64,000 bases of DNA, from assembly GCF_014360585.1 (NCBI RefSeq), contig NZ_JACIXG010000003.1:1-64000 (forward strand), in the 5' to 3' direction. This document shows, piece after piece, positions 50,763 to 61,530 of this stretch. This stretch comes from Nocardioides sp. Lineage in GTDB: Bacteria > Actinomycetota > Actinomycetes > Propionibacteriales > Nocardioidaceae. A program made the position numbers and the translations under genes. Positions within the stretch are counted from its first letter, which is position 1, and each line of letters starts with the position of its first letter. Under the pieces are notes generated by a model that worked only from the letters and a program-made list of their open reading frames with translations, did no database searches and was not told the origin of the DNA.

Positions 50763-51530
50763 TCAGCCTTCGTCCTCCCCCAGGATGGAGCGCAGACGCT
50801 TGGGCGCCGGGCCCGACTCGTTGACGGCGGCCGCCATGACGGGCGCCTGTGACTCAGCCGAGTTGTTGAGCGCGTCGAGCTGCTGCGTGAAGTAGCTCTT
50901 CAGACGCGAACGGTACTCACGCTCGAAGTTGCGCAGCGTGTCGACCTCGGTGGTCAGGTTGTCCTTCTCCCGCTCCAGTTCGCCGAAGAGCTGCTGGCGA
51001 CGCTCGGCCGTCTCGCTGTCGAGCATCTGCGCACGGGTGCGCGCGTCGGCCTCCATGCGGTCCGCCTTCGCCTTCGACTCGGCCTCGAGACGATCGGCCT
51101 TGGTGCGGGCCTCGCCGACGATCTTGTCGGCGTCGTTCTTCGCGGTGTCGATGAGCGCGTCGTGGTTGCGCGTGGCCAGCTCGAGCAGGCGCGCGGCGGC
51201 GTTGGACGCCTCCGGCACGGTCTCGACCCGGATCGTCTCGATTCCGCCGGTCTGCGGTGCCTCCTGATACATCGGCATCTGGTGCGATACCGGCTCAGGA
51301 GCCGGCATGGGCTCAGGAGCAGGCGGCTCGGGAGCCATCGGGAAGGACGGACCCCCACCCGACTGCGCAGATGCCAACTTCCCGCGAAGGTCGTCGTTCT
51401 CCCGGGTGAGACGTGCCAGTTCGGCCTCGACCTCGTCGAGGAACTGGTCCACCTCGCCCATGTCGTAGCCCTCGCGGAGCCGGACGGGAGTAAAGCGCTT
51501 GTTGCTCACGTCCTCTGGCGTCAGCGGCAT
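50763..51530 (-). CDS. divIVA: DivIVA/Wag31 polar growth protein
   Basis: 255 aa from ATG 51530 (MPLTPEDV is the family start; an ATG 12 nt upstream at 51542 would add four residues). N-terminal lipid-binding DivIVA domain (about 1-60), Pro/Met-rich linker (about 60-100), then a long coiled coil (about 110-235; AKNDADKIVGEARTKADRLE). Recruits cell-wall synthesis to poles in actinobacteria. Sits next to sepF in the division cluster; yggT, usually between, is absent. Confidence 0.94.
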   Translation of the reverse strand: MPLTPEDVSNKRFTPVRLREGYDMGEVDQFLDEVEAELARLTRENDDLRGKLASAQSGGGPSFPMAPEPPAPEPMPAPEPVSHQMPMYQEAPQTGGIETIRVETVPEASNAAARLLELATRNHDALIDTAKNDADKIVGEARTKADRLEAESKAKADRMEADARTRAQMLDSETAERRQQLFGELEREKDNLTTEVDTLRNFEREYRSRLKSYFTQQLDALNNSAESQAPVMAAAVNESGPAPKRLRSILGEDEG

Positions 51531-51682
51531 GACCTCACCCATTCATTACTCGGTTGACTCAGACGTACGGACTGCACCGCCGGGGGGCGGCATCAGGTAA
51601 TGCTGTCGAAACTCTAGCGCCTGTCCATAGACATGCCAGATGCGGACCGCATCCAGACGCTCACAGGCAGGTGCCGAAGGCT

Positions 51683-52168
51683 TCAGCTCTGGTTGAAGAA
51701 GCCGCCCTCAACGATCCGCTGCTTGGCCTCAGCCGTGACCGAGACATTCGCAGGTGAGATGAGAAACACCTTGTTGGTGACCCTCTCGATGTTCCCATAG
51801 GTAGCAAAGATCAGGCCGGCCGCAAAGTCGACGAGCCGTTTTGCGTCCGGATCGTTCATCTCGGTGAGGTTCATGATCACCGGCGTGCCGTCGCGATAGT
51901 TCTCGCCGATTTGACGCGCTTCGTTGTAGGACGTCGGGGTCAGCGTGATGATCTTGGAAAGTTCTGCCACTGCGGGCACCACCGTTGCTCGTCGCCGCTC
52001 GGAAAGGTCAGCCACCGGAGCCGGGCGCGACTGCTTGGACCGCACCGGCGCCTTGACGGCCTGGTGGGAGCGGGTCTCGTCGTCGTCACCCTCGTAGACA
52101 TCGTCGTCGTAGCCGGTGTCCTCGAGCAGGCCGAGGTATTCACCGAACCTGCGCATCGCGCCGCTCAT
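51683..52168 (-). CDS. sepF: Cell-division protein SepF
   Basis: 161 aa from ATG 52168 (GEYLGLLEDTGYDDD after a short N-terminal membrane-binding helix, MSGAMRRFGEYLG). The C-terminal SepF domain (about 70-155) has PTSYNEARQIGENYRDGTPVIMNLTEM and FLISPANVSV. It anchors FtsZ rings to the membrane. The start overlaps the end of the mini-ORF repeat copy at 52165 (ATGA), which also places GGAGGCGGCGGC in front. Confidence 0.95.
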   Translation of the reverse strand: MSGAMRRFGEYLGLLEDTGYDDDVYEGDDDETRSHQAVKAPVRSKQSRPAPVADLSERRRATVVPAVAELSKIITLTPTSYNEARQIGENYRDGTPVIMNLTEMNDPDAKRLVDFAAGLIFATYGNIERVTNKVFLISPANVSVTAEAKQRIVEGGFFNQS

Positions 52169-52248
52169 GCCGCCGCCTCCGTAGCGCAAGCGCAAGAATA
52201 CGGACGCAACGGCCTGAGGTTCATTGCCGTTCGCTGACGCTCACTCAT
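52165..52248 (-). CDS. Mini-ORF repeat, copy 3 (27 codons), upstream of sepF
   Basis: ATG 52248 follows GGGGAAGGTGGCGGC. The peptide is MSERQRTAMN to ACATEAAA. The TGA overlaps the sepF ATG (ATGA). It aligns with the copies at 41194-41363: ERQR near the N-terminus and ACATE near the C-terminus, and the same GGAGG-rich end. Confidence 0.45.
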   Translation of the reverse strand: MSERQRTAMNLRPLRPYSCACATEAAA

Positions 52249-52284
52249 GCCGCCACCTTCCCCAAAGTATTGCTGACCGAGACA

Positions 52285-52989
52285 TTACTTGACAGTTGGC
52301 CTCTCTCCGAGGACCGCGGACCCGACACGTACGTGTGTCGCGCCATGGGCAATCGCCTGCTCCAGGTCTCCGCTCATCCCCGCCGACAGCACCGTCGCCT
52401 CGGGATGCTCGACCAGGAAGTCCTCCCGGATCCGCGCCAGGCGGACGAAGGCGGGCTCCGGTTCCTCACCCAGAGGAGCGACCGCCATCAGGCCCCGTAG
52501 GCGGAGACCGTCGGTCGCCACGACCTCAGTGGCGAGGTCGCGTACGTCACCGGGATTCGCCCCGGCCCGACCCGCGCGCCCGGGCGGGTCGAGGGAGACT
52601 TGAAGGAGTACGTCGATGATCTGGCCGCGCTCGCCGGCGCCGCGGCTGAGCCGGGGCAGCAGCGAGGAGCGGTCGACGGACTCGACCACGTCGGCATAGC
52701 CGGCCACGGCCGCCGCCTTGTTGGACTGGAGCCCACCGATGTAGTGCCAGCGCAGGTCGAGATCAGCGCACTCGGCCGCCTTGGCCGCAGCCTCCTGGTG
52801 ACGATTCTCACCTACGTCGGTGACGCCGAGACCGGCCAGGATGCGTACGTCGGAGGCCGGGAAGAACTTGGTGACCACGACCAGGTGGACGTCCTCGGCG
52901 AGGCGTCCGGCGGCCGTGGCAGCCGTAGCGATCCGCTCGCGGGTCTCGGCGAGCCCGGCGGCGATCTCCTCGGTGCGACTGGTCGTCAT
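52285..52989 (-). CDS. YggS/PLPBP-type PLP-binding protein
   Basis: 234 aa from ATG 52989, overlapping the pgeF stop (ATGA). A TIM-barrel PLP protein with the PLP Lys in VHLVVVTKFFP and phosphate-binding GMSGDLEQAI and RVGSAVLG. Roles in PLP homeostasis in homologues. Lies in the division cluster between sepF and ftsZ. Confidence 0.92.
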   Translation of the reverse strand: MTTSRTEEIAAGLAETRERIATAATAAGRLAEDVHLVVVTKFFPASDVRILAGLGVTDVGENRHQEAAAKAAECADLDLRWHYIGGLQSNKAAAVAGYADVVESVDRSSLLPRLSRGAGERGQIIDVLLQVSLDPPGRAGRAGANPGDVRDLATEVVATDGLRLRGLMAVAPLGEEPEPAFVRLARIREDFLVEHPEATVLSAGMSGDLEQAIAHGATHVRVGSAVLGERPTVK

Positions 52990-53699
52990 CGGGCACCACG
53001 CAGCCGGATCAGTGCGCCCAGCGACATGCCGACACCGTCGCGGCGGTAGGAGTAGAGGTCCTCGGACTCGCGGGTGCAGCGGCTGGCGTCGACCGTCTCG
53101 ACACCCTCGCGGGCGAGCTGGGCGAGCACTCCGGCGCCCACGTCGAGGCTGGGGGTGCCCCAGCTCGTGGTGGCGCGCGCGGCCGGCTCGACCGCGGCGA
53201 TCTCCTCCTGCATCTCGGCAGGCACCTCGTAGCACTTGCCGCACACGTGCGGTCCGACCCAGGCCTTGATCCGGGTCGCGCCGAGCGCGCGCATCCGGGC
53301 GATGGTCGCGGGCACGACCCCGACCGCCATCCCCTTGCGGCCTGCATGGGCCGCGCCGATCACACCGGCCGCCTCGTCGGCGAACAGCACGGGTACGCAG
53401 TCGGCGGTCCGGACCAGCAGCACCAGGTCACGTTCGGCGGTGACGATCCCGTCCGCCTCGGGACGGGTGCCGCACTCCGCGTCGACGACCACGTCGCCGT
53501 GGACCTGGTAGAGGTCGGCGTACGGGGCGCCGTCGGCGAAGTCGGCCAGCAGCAGACGATGGTTCTCGGCCTTCGCCTCCGGCGAGTCCGAGCCGTTGAC
53601 CGCCAGGTTGAGCTCGGCGTACGGAGCACGGCTGACCCCGCCGTACCTGTCGGTGAACGCCAGGTCGACGTGGCCTGCGGAGGCTCGAAAGGAATACAA
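52986..53699 (-). CDS. pgeF: Peptidoglycan-editing factor PgeF (laccase domain)
   Basis: 237 aa, TTG 53699 as a likely start with aggt-like ribosome site. Metal-binding residues: QVHGD (His), TADCVPVLF (Cys), AHAGRKG (His; the usual AHAGWRG is changed to GRKG). Homologues hydrolyse misincorporated muramyl amino acids or purine nucleosides. Next to ftsZ, as in other actinobacteria. Confidence 0.88.
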   Translation of the reverse strand: MYSFRASAGHVDLAFTDRYGGVSRAPYAELNLAVNGSDSPEAKAENHRLLLADFADGAPYADLYQVHGDVVVDAECGTRPEADGIVTAERDLVLLVRTADCVPVLFADEAAGVIGAAHAGRKGMAVGVVPATIARMRALGATRIKAWVGPHVCGKCYEVPAEMQEEIAAVEPAARATTSWGTPSLDVGAGVLAQLAREGVETVDASRCTRESEDLYSYRRDGVGMSLGALIRLRGAR

Positions 53700-53742
53700 G
53701 CGGGACCTACTTCAGACTGACTGTGCTTACTTGAGGCTGTGG

Positions 53743-54990
53743 CTATTTGAGGAAGTCGGGAACGTCGAGCTCGTCGTCGCTGTACTGCTGGACGCTCGGG
53801 GCGGGCTTCTTGGCGACCGGAGCGGGCTCGGCCGGCGGGGCCGCGGGCGGAGGCGTCGCCGGGGCGGCGGGGGCCGGCTTGGCCGGTGCCGGCGCCGGGT
53901 CCGGGGTCTCCTCGGGCTCGTCGGCTCGCCGGGTGGCGACCGCGGTCGCAACGGCGGCGTTCTCACCGTTGTTGGCGGGCTGCGGGGCGCTGGCACGGCC
54001 CTGCACGGTGCCGAGCGCCGACTGGCCCTCGCGGCGCTTGGGCATGCCACCGTCGAACCCGGCCGCGATCACGGTGACCCGGACCTCGTCGCCGAGCGCG
54101 TCGTCGATGGTCGCACCGAAGATGATGTTGGCCTCTTGGTGGACCGCGTCGGCGACCAGCGCGGCGGCCTCGTTGATCTCGAAGAGACCCAGGTCGGAGC
54201 CGCCCGCGATCGAGAGCAGGACACCGTGGGCGCCGTCGATCGACGCCTCCAGCAGCGGCGAGGAGACGGCCATCTCGGCGGCCTCGACGCTGCGGTTGTC
54301 GCCGCGGGCCGAGCCGATGCCCATCAGCGCCGAGCCGGCGTTGGACATGACCGACTTCACGTCGGCGAAGTCGAGGTTGATCAGGCCGGGCGTGGTGATC
54401 AGGTCGGTGATGCCGGAGACGCCCTGGAGCAGCACCTGGTCGGCCTGGCGGAACGCGTCCATCACCGACACGTTGCGGTCCGAGATCGACAGCAGCCGGT
54501 CGTTGGGGATGACGATGAGGGTGTCGACCTCCTCACGGAGCTTGGCGATGCCCTCCTCGGCGGAGTTGGCGCGACGGCGGCCCTCGAAGGCGAACGGGCG
54601 GGTCACCACACCGATGGTCAGGGCGCCGAGGCTGCGGGCGATCCGAGCCACGACCGGAGCGCCACCCGTGCCGGTGCCGCCACCCTCGCCGGCGGTCACG
54701 AAGACCATGTCGGCGCCCCTCATGACCTCTTCGATCTCGTCGGCGTGGTCCTCGGCGGCGCTCTCCCCCACGCCCGGGTTGGCGCCGGCACCGAGACCGC
54801 GGGTGAGCTCACGACCGATGTCGAGCTTGACGTCGGCGTCGCTCATCAGCAGCGCCTGCGCGTCGGTGTTGATGGCGATGAACTCGACCCCCTTGAGGCC
54901 GACCTCGATCATCCGGTTGACAGCATTGACGCCGCCGCCACCGATGCCGACGACCTTGATGATCGCCAGATAGTTCTGTGCAGCTCCCAC
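53743..54990 (-). CDS. ftsZ: Cell-division GTPase FtsZ
   Basis: 415 aa from GTG 54990, GGGG about 8 nt upstream. Tubulin signature [13 protein letters not shown] for GTP, T7 loop [11 protein letters not shown] with the catalytic Asp, and the C-terminal binding peptide [11 protein letters not shown] after a Pro/Ala-rich linker (about 330-400). Upstream spacer (54991-55173) has the promoter and a palindrome at 55041. Confidence 0.98.
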   Translation of the reverse strand: MGAAQNYLAIIKVVGIGGGGVNAVNRMIEVGLKGVEFIAINTDAQALLMSDADVKLDIGRELTRGLGAGANPGVGESAAEDHADEIEEVMRGADMVFVTAGEGGGTGTGGAPVVARIARSLGALTIGVVTRPFAFEGRRRANSAEEGIAKLREEVDTLIVIPNDRLLSISDRNVSVMDAFRQADQVLLQGVSGITDLITTPGLINLDFADVKSVMSNAGSALMGIGSARGDNRSVEAAEMAVSSPLLEASIDGAHGVLLSIAGGSDLGLFEINEAAALVADAVHQEANIIFGATIDDALGDEVRVTVIAAGFDGGMPKRREGQSALGTVQGRASAPQPANNGENAAVATAVATRRADEPEETPDPAPAPAKPAPAAPATPPPAAPPAEPAPVAKKPAPSVQQYSDDELDVPDFLK

Positions 54991-55040
54991 GGTGGTCGCC
55001 CCTTAATCGCTGGTTGGTCCTTACGGCCGGTTCAACCCTT

Positions 55041-55057
55041 ACCCTCAGCCTGAGGGT
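55041..55057. promoter_or_regulatory. Palindrome in the ftsZ upstream region
   Basis: ACCCTCAG and CTGAGGGT form an 8-bp inverted repeat with one central base. On the minus strand TTGACA (55066-55071) and TATAAC (55056-55061), promoter-like hexamers, lie close upstream, though not spaced as one promoter. The palindrome would sit at or just after a transcription start. Candidate operator, unproven. Confidence 0.4.
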
Positions 55058-55173
55058 TATAGTTATGTCAACCTCGCCGTTCTCAGAACAGTAGGCAGAC
55101 GTACGTCCTCAAACTGGCGCGACACGCGGATGCGGATCAGTTGTGCGGATCCGTTGCCGTCCGGTAGAGAAGA

Positions 55174-56112
55174 TCAGCCGACGCTCTTGCTGGTGACGGG
55201 CTGGCCCGGCACGGTCACGTCGTAGCGTGCCACGTCGGGCTCCGCCTTCATCAGCGCGACCAGCACGTCGGCCTTGGTGTCGGACTGGGCGCTGCTCCCC
55301 CAGACCACACGCTTGTCGTTGCGCAGCTCGAGCGAGATCGAGTCGACGGTGGTGACCTCGACGTAGTCGACCTTCTTGGCCAGGTCGGCAGGAAGGGCCG
55401 ACGCCACTGCGGCCGCCTCGCGGAGCGCGTCGGAGTTGGTGCCGGTCACGGTGCTCACCATCGGCAGGCCGGCTGGTGCCTTCTTGTAGCTCCAGAAGAC
55501 GGTGCCGGTCTCGTCGAGCGCGCGCAGCCGCCCGCCGATCGAGACGACCGCCACCGGCGTACGTTCGGTGACGTCGACCCGGATCCTGTCGGGCCACTCC
55601 CGCGAGACGTTGACCGAGCGCACCATCGGCAGGCCGTTGAGCACCCGCACCTGCACGGCCTCCAGGTCGGCGGTGGCCAGGGGCTCCCCGATCGGGGCCG
55701 CGGCGAACTCGACGACCTCCTTGGCGCTGGTCATCTTCATCGTGCCGTGCACCGAGGTGCCCTTGACCTGCAGCCAGGTGGAGAAGTAGACCGCCCAGAT
55801 CCCGCCGAGCAGGAGGGCGATGACCAAGGTGCCGACGATGAGGTAGCGCCACGCCAGCCAGCGCCGCCGCCACTGGCGGCGGGCGAACGCCTTGCGACTC
55901 TTGAGGGTCGCCGCGTCGACCACCGGGCCGTCCGGCTCCGCGCTCGCCTCGTTGCGCGACTCGGAGCCCGACCTCGCCTCTTCCGATGCGAGGTCGATCT
56001 CGCGCTCCCCGGACGCCGACTGGGCGATCTCCAGGGCCTCGGCGATCTCGGAGTCCGTGCTTCCCGCGGCCACCGCCTCGCTCGTGTCGACGCCCGGCCC
56101 CTTCTCCCCCAT
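55174..56112 (-). CDS. ftsQ: Cell-division protein FtsQ
   Basis: 312 aa with a long acidic cytosolic N-terminus (about 1-85), one membrane helix (about 90-110, LIVGTLVIALLLGGIWAVYF), a POTRA domain (about 115-185; VQVRVLNGLPMVRSVNVSREWPDR spans a key region) and a FtsQ beta domain. Lies 17 nt after murC. The last gene before ftsZ. Confidence 0.93.
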   Translation of the reverse strand: MGEKGPGVDTSEAVAAGSTDSEIAEALEIAQSASGEREIDLASEEARSGSESRNEASAEPDGPVVDAATLKSRKAFARRQWRRRWLAWRYLIVGTLVIALLLGGIWAVYFSTWLQVKGTSVHGTMKMTSAKEVVEFAAAPIGEPLATADLEAVQVRVLNGLPMVRSVNVSREWPDRIRVDVTERTPVAVVSIGGRLRALDETGTVFWSYKKAPAGLPMVSTVTGTNSDALREAAAVASALPADLAKKVDYVEVTTVDSISLELRNDKRVVWGSSAQSDTKADVLVALMKAEPDVARYDVTVPGQPVTSKSVG

Positions 56113-56129
56113 GCTCGCCTCCCCCAGCG

Positions 56130-57544
<1,415 letters not shown>

Positions 57545-57548
<4 letters not shown>

Positions 57549-58621
57549 GCCTGACCTCCTTGCGCCGTCTCCAGCACGATCCGTGCCAGCCGCTCGTCGG
57601 CGTCGCGCGGGACCAGGTCGCTGGCGGCCTTCGACATCGCCTCGAGCCGGGCACGGTCGGTGACGATCGGCGGCACGTTGGCGGAGACCCAGCCGGCGTT
57701 CATGTCGGCGTCGGCGACCAGCATGGCGCCACCGGCGTCGACGACCGCCCTCGCGTTGAGCGACTGCTCGCCGTTTCCGATCGGGAGGGGTACGTAGACG
57801 GCCGGCACCCCGACCGCGCTCGCCTCGATCACCGAGTTGGCGCCCGAGCGGCAGATCATCAGGTCCGCCGCAGCCAGGGCTAGGTCCATCCGGTCGACGT
57901 AGTTGAGCACGTGGTAGCCGGGGCCGGGCGAGACCAGCTCGTTCTTCGGGCCGATCACGTGGAGCACCTGGATCCCGTTGCTGGCCAGGGCCCGGTAGGC
58001 GCCGGAGACCGAGTCGTTGATGGTCCGGGCTCCCTGGGAGCCGCCGGTGACCACGATCGTGGGGCGGTGCTGGTCGAGCCCGAAGAAGCTGCGCGCCTCG
58101 GCGCGCAGCGCCCAGCGGTCCATCGTCGAGATCATCCGGCGGATCGGCAGCCCGATGTACTCGGCCTTGGGCAGCTTGGTGTCCGGGAAGCTCACCGCGA
58201 CCCGGTCGGCGACCCGGGCGCCCGCCTTGTTGGCGAGCCCTGGCATCGCGTTGCCCTCGTGCACGACGATCGGGATGCGCCGCCGCTTCGCGGCGAGATA
58301 GGCGGGCATCGAGACGTACCCGCCGTAGCCGACGACGACGTCCGGCCGGATCCGGTCGAGCACCTCGTAGGTCGCCTCGACCGCGCCCTTCAGGTTGGTC
58401 GGCACCTTCAGCAGGTCGCTGCTGAGCTGTCGCGGCATCGGGACCGGGGGGATGAGCTCGAGCGGGTAGCCCGCAGCGGGCACCACCTGGTTCTCCAAGC
58501 CGCGAGGGGTGCCGAGGCAGGTCACCTCCACGCTCGGATCCAGACGGCGCAGAGCATCAGCCGTGGCGAGCAGGGGGGATGTGTGTCCGGCGGTGCCACC
58601 GCCGGCGAGGAGGGCCTTCAT
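57545..58621 (-). CDS. murG: Lipid II synthase MurG
   Basis: 358-aa glycosyltransferase of family 28. N-terminal GGGTAGHTSPLLA (UDP/lipid I binding), middle VVTGGSQGARTIN, and C-terminal CRSGANSVIEASAVGVPAVYVPLP. Adds GlcNAc to lipid I at the inner membrane face. Overlaps murC. Confidence 0.96.
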
Positions 58622-58634
58622 GATGCGTCAGAAC

Positions 58635-59927
58635 TTATCGGTTGCGGCGGCCGGACCGGTAGGCGGCTGCCTGGCGCGCCCGATCCTTTGCCAGGGCTTT
58701 ACGGTGTTTCAGCGCCGCGGCAGCCGCGGGTTCACGCCGGGCGAAGCCGATGACGACGCCCAGGGCGACCATCGACGGGATCAGCGCCGAGCCGCCGTAG
58801 GAGACCAGCGGCAGCGGGATGCCGATGACCGGCAGCAGCGCGAGCACCATCCCGACGTTGATGATCATCTGGCCGAGCAGCCAGACCAGCACGCCGAAGC
58901 TGAAGTAGCGGACGAAGGGCCGGTCGGTCTGGCGCGCGACCTTGACCAGCGCGAAGGCGAGCGTCAGGAAGAGGCCGACGACGAGCAGCGTGCCGACCAG
59001 GCCGAGCTCCTCGCCCAGCACCGCGAAGATGTAGTCGGTGTGGGCCTCGGGCAGGTCGCCCCACTTCTGCTGCGACGCACCGATCCCCTGCCCCAGGATG
59101 CCGCCCGAGCTGAGCGCGTAGAGACCGTGGGAGGGCTGCCAGCCCTGTCCGTGGTAGTCCTTGAACGGGTCCGCGAAGCTGGTCAGGCGGGCCAGCCGCT
59201 CGGTGTCGGTGCTGATCAGGAACAGCACCGAGACGCCGATGATCGAGATCGCCATCCCGAACAGCCGCCCGGGCGCGCCGACCACCCAGAGCATGCCGAG
59301 CACGATCGCGAAGAAGACCAGAGCGGTGCCGAGGTCCCTGCCGGCGAGGACGAGCCCGGTGGCCAGCGCGATGCCGGGCAGGACCGGCATCAGCACCTCG
59401 TGGAGGCTGTCGAGGCGGCGCTCCTTGAGCGCGTAGACGTGAGCCGCCCAGAGCACGATCCCCAGCTTGGCGATCTCGCTCGGCTGGATCTTGACCGGGC
59501 CGGCCCCGATCCAGTTCTGCTGCCCGTTGACGTCATGGCCCAGGAAGATGGTCAGGAAGAGCAGCACGCAGGCGACGATGTACCCCGGCCAGGCCAGCCG
59601 GCGCAGGTGCTTCGGCCTGATCCTGGAGGCGATGAACGCGCACGGGACGCCGATGATCACCCAGAGCACCTGGCGCCCGACGATTGCGTAGGAGTTGTCC
59701 AGATACTTGTAGGACCACACGCTCGAGGCGCTCAGCACCATGATCAGCCCGATGGTCAGCAGCAGGGCGGTGCTGGTGAGCAGCAGGTAGTAGGCGGCCA
59801 ACGGCCGGTTCAGCGCCACCCGCAGCGCGTGGAACCAGGCCTTGAGATAGCCGAGGACCGACTTCGGGTACGCCTTGGCCTGCTCGGCCGAGCCGGAACC
59901 GGTCTGGTCGGGGCTGGTGGTCGTCAC
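58635..59927 (-). CDS. ftsW: SEDS protein FtsW
   Basis: 430 aa with about ten membrane helices. SEDS motifs: WIGAGPVKIQPSEIAKLG (catalytic-loop region) and GIGASQQKWGDLPEAHTDYIF (extracellular loop 4). Glycan polymerase for septal peptidoglycan. The stop lies 13 nt before murG. Upstream spacer to murD is 145 nt and has a hairpin. Confidence 0.95.
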   Translation of the reverse strand: MTTTSPDQTGSGSAEQAKAYPKSVLGYLKAWFHALRVALNRPLAAYYLLLTSTALLLTIGLIMVLSASSVWSYKYLDNSYAIVGRQVLWVIIGVPCAFIASRIRPKHLRRLAWPGYIVACVLLFLTIFLGHDVNGQQNWIGAGPVKIQPSEIAKLGIVLWAAHVYALKERRLDSLHEVLMPVLPGIALATGLVLAGRDLGTALVFFAIVLGMLWVVGAPGRLFGMAISIIGVSVLFLISTDTERLARLTSFADPFKDYHGQGWQPSHGLYALSSGGILGQGIGASQQKWGDLPEAHTDYIFAVLGEELGLVGTLLVVGLFLTLAFALVKVARQTDRPFVRYFSFGVLVWLLGQMIINVGMVLALLPVIGIPLPLVSYGGSALIPSMVALGVVIGFARREPAAAAALKHRKALAKDRARQAAAYRSGRRNR

Positions 59928-60023
59928 GGCCTACCTCCCAGTTGCGGTGCGACGTACGTCGATTACATTCTCGCGGCCGTCTCGGCGTTCGCGGCGCATC
60001 TTCCCCGCGTGTCGCCGCCCGCT

Positions 60024-60066
60024 GGTCGAGCCGCGAGCGCCAGCGAGCGGCTCCGGCGGCTCGACC
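60024..60066. terminator. Inverted repeat between murD and ftsW
   Basis: GGTCGAGCCGC (60024-60034) and GCGGCTCGACC (60056-60066) form an 11-bp stem with a 21-nt loop; an inner GCGGCTC gives a second pairing option. It is of the actinobacterial GGTCGAG-type dispersed-repeat kind, and here separates ftsW from murD in an otherwise collinear operon. Could be a processing or attenuation site. Confidence 0.45.
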
Positions 60067-60072
60067 GGCAAG

Positions 60073-61530
60073 TCAGAGCTGGCGGCGTACGGCCTCGGCG
60101 AAGGCGTCGCCGCGGACCTTGTAGTCGCGGAACTGGTCCTGGCTGGCGCAGCCGGGGGCGAGGAGCACGGTGTCGCCAGGCTTCGCGATGGCGGTAGCGA
60201 TCTCGACGGCCTCGGCGATGGCCGCCTGGCCGTCGGCGGTCACGATGTCGGCGATCTCGACCTGGGGCGCGTGCGCGGCGAGGGCGGCGGCGATGACGTC
60301 GCGGTCCTGACCGATCAGGACGACGGCCCGCAGCCGGTCGTGGACGGAGGCGACCAGATCGTCGAAGCGGGCGCCCTTGGCCAGCCCGCCGGCGATCCAG
60401 ACCACCGGGTCGTAGGCCTGGAGGGAGGCCTGGGCGGCGTGCGGGTTGGTCGCCTTGGAGTCGTCGACCCAGGTCACGCCGCCGGCCTCGGCGACGACCT
60501 CGATGCGGTGGCCGTCGGGGCGGAACGACTTCAGCCCGTCGCGTACCGCGGCCTGGGAGACCCCGTGCGCCCGCGCGAGCGCGGCAGCGGCCAGGGCGTT
60601 CTGGACGTAGTGGGGCGCGGCGGAGGCGAGGTCGGAGATCTGGCACAGCTCCGCGGCGGAGGTCTGGCGCTCCTCGATGAAGGCCCGGTCCACCAGGATG
60701 TCCTCGACGATCCCCACCTGGCCGACGGCCGGGGTGCCGAGGGTGAAGCCGATCGCACGGGCGCCCTCGACGACGTCGGCCTCCTCGACCAGGTGCATCG
60801 TGGCCTCGTCCGCGACGTTGTAGACGCAGGCCCGCTCGACGCCCTCGTAGACGCGGCCCTTGTCGGCGGCGTACTCCTTCATCGAGGGGTACCAGTCGAG
60901 GTGGTCCTCGGCGATGTTGAGCACGACGGCGGCCTCGGCGGCCATCGATGAGGTGTAGTGGAGCTGGAAGGAAGAGAGCTCGACGGCGAAGACGTCGTAG
61001 GGCTCGGGGTCCATCACGGCCTCGACGATCGGCAGGCCGACGTTGCCGACGGCGACGGACCGCAGCCCGGCCGTACGCAGGATGTTGTCGAGCATCTGCA
61101 CGGTCGTCGTCTTGCCGTTGGTGCCGGTGACCGCCAGCCACGCGGCGGCGTTGTCGGGGTCGCGCAGCCGCCAGGCGAGCTCGACCTCGCCCCAGATCGG
61201 TATCCCGCGCTCGCGCGCCTGCGCGAGCAGCGGCGCGGTGGGCCGCCAGCCGGGAGAGGTGACCACGACGTCGACGTCGTCGGGCAGCACGTGGGTGGCA
61301 CCCTCGCCGAGGCGTACGTCGGCGCCCAGGATGCCGAGGAGCTTGGCCTTCTCCTGGCGCTCCTCGTCGCCGGGCGACTCGTCGAGCGCGATCACCGACG
61401 CACCCAGGTGGGTGAGGTTGTCGGCGGCGGCGAAGCCGGAGACGCCGAAGCCGGCCACGACCGCCTTGACGCCCTCCCAGGAGTCGTTGCGGCCGAGCTC
61501 GTCGAGGCGCTTGTCGTCAGGATCGGTCAT
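60073..61530 (-). CDS. murD: UDP-N-acetylmuramoyl-L-alanine-D-glutamate ligase
   Basis: 485 aa from ATG 61530, sharing a base with the mraY stop (TGATG). GFGVSGFAAADN (UDP domain), ATP loop VTGTNGKTTTVQML, and C-terminal WVDDSKATNPHAA. Adds D-Glu to UDP-MurNAc-L-Ala. Confidence 0.96.
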   Translation of the reverse strand: MTDPDDKRLDELGRNDSWEGVKAVVAGFGVSGFAAADNLTHLGASVIALDESPGDEERQEKAKLLGILGADVRLGEGATHVLPDDVDVVVTSPGWRPTAPLLAQARERGIPIWGEVELAWRLRDPDNAAAWLAVTGTNGKTTTVQMLDNILRTAGLRSVAVGNVGLPIVEAVMDPEPYDVFAVELSSFQLHYTSSMAAEAAVVLNIAEDHLDWYPSMKEYAADKGRVYEGVERACVYNVADEATMHLVEEADVVEGARAIGFTLGTPAVGQVGIVEDILVDRAFIEERQTSAAELCQISDLASAAPHYVQNALAAAALARAHGVSQAAVRDGLKSFRPDGHRIEVVAEAGGVTWVDDSKATNPHAAQASLQAYDPVVWIAGGLAKGARFDDLVASVHDRLRAVVLIGQDRDVIAAALAAHAPQVEIADIVTADGQAAIAEAVEIATAIAKPGDTVLLAPGCASQDQFRDYKVRGDAFAEAVRRQL

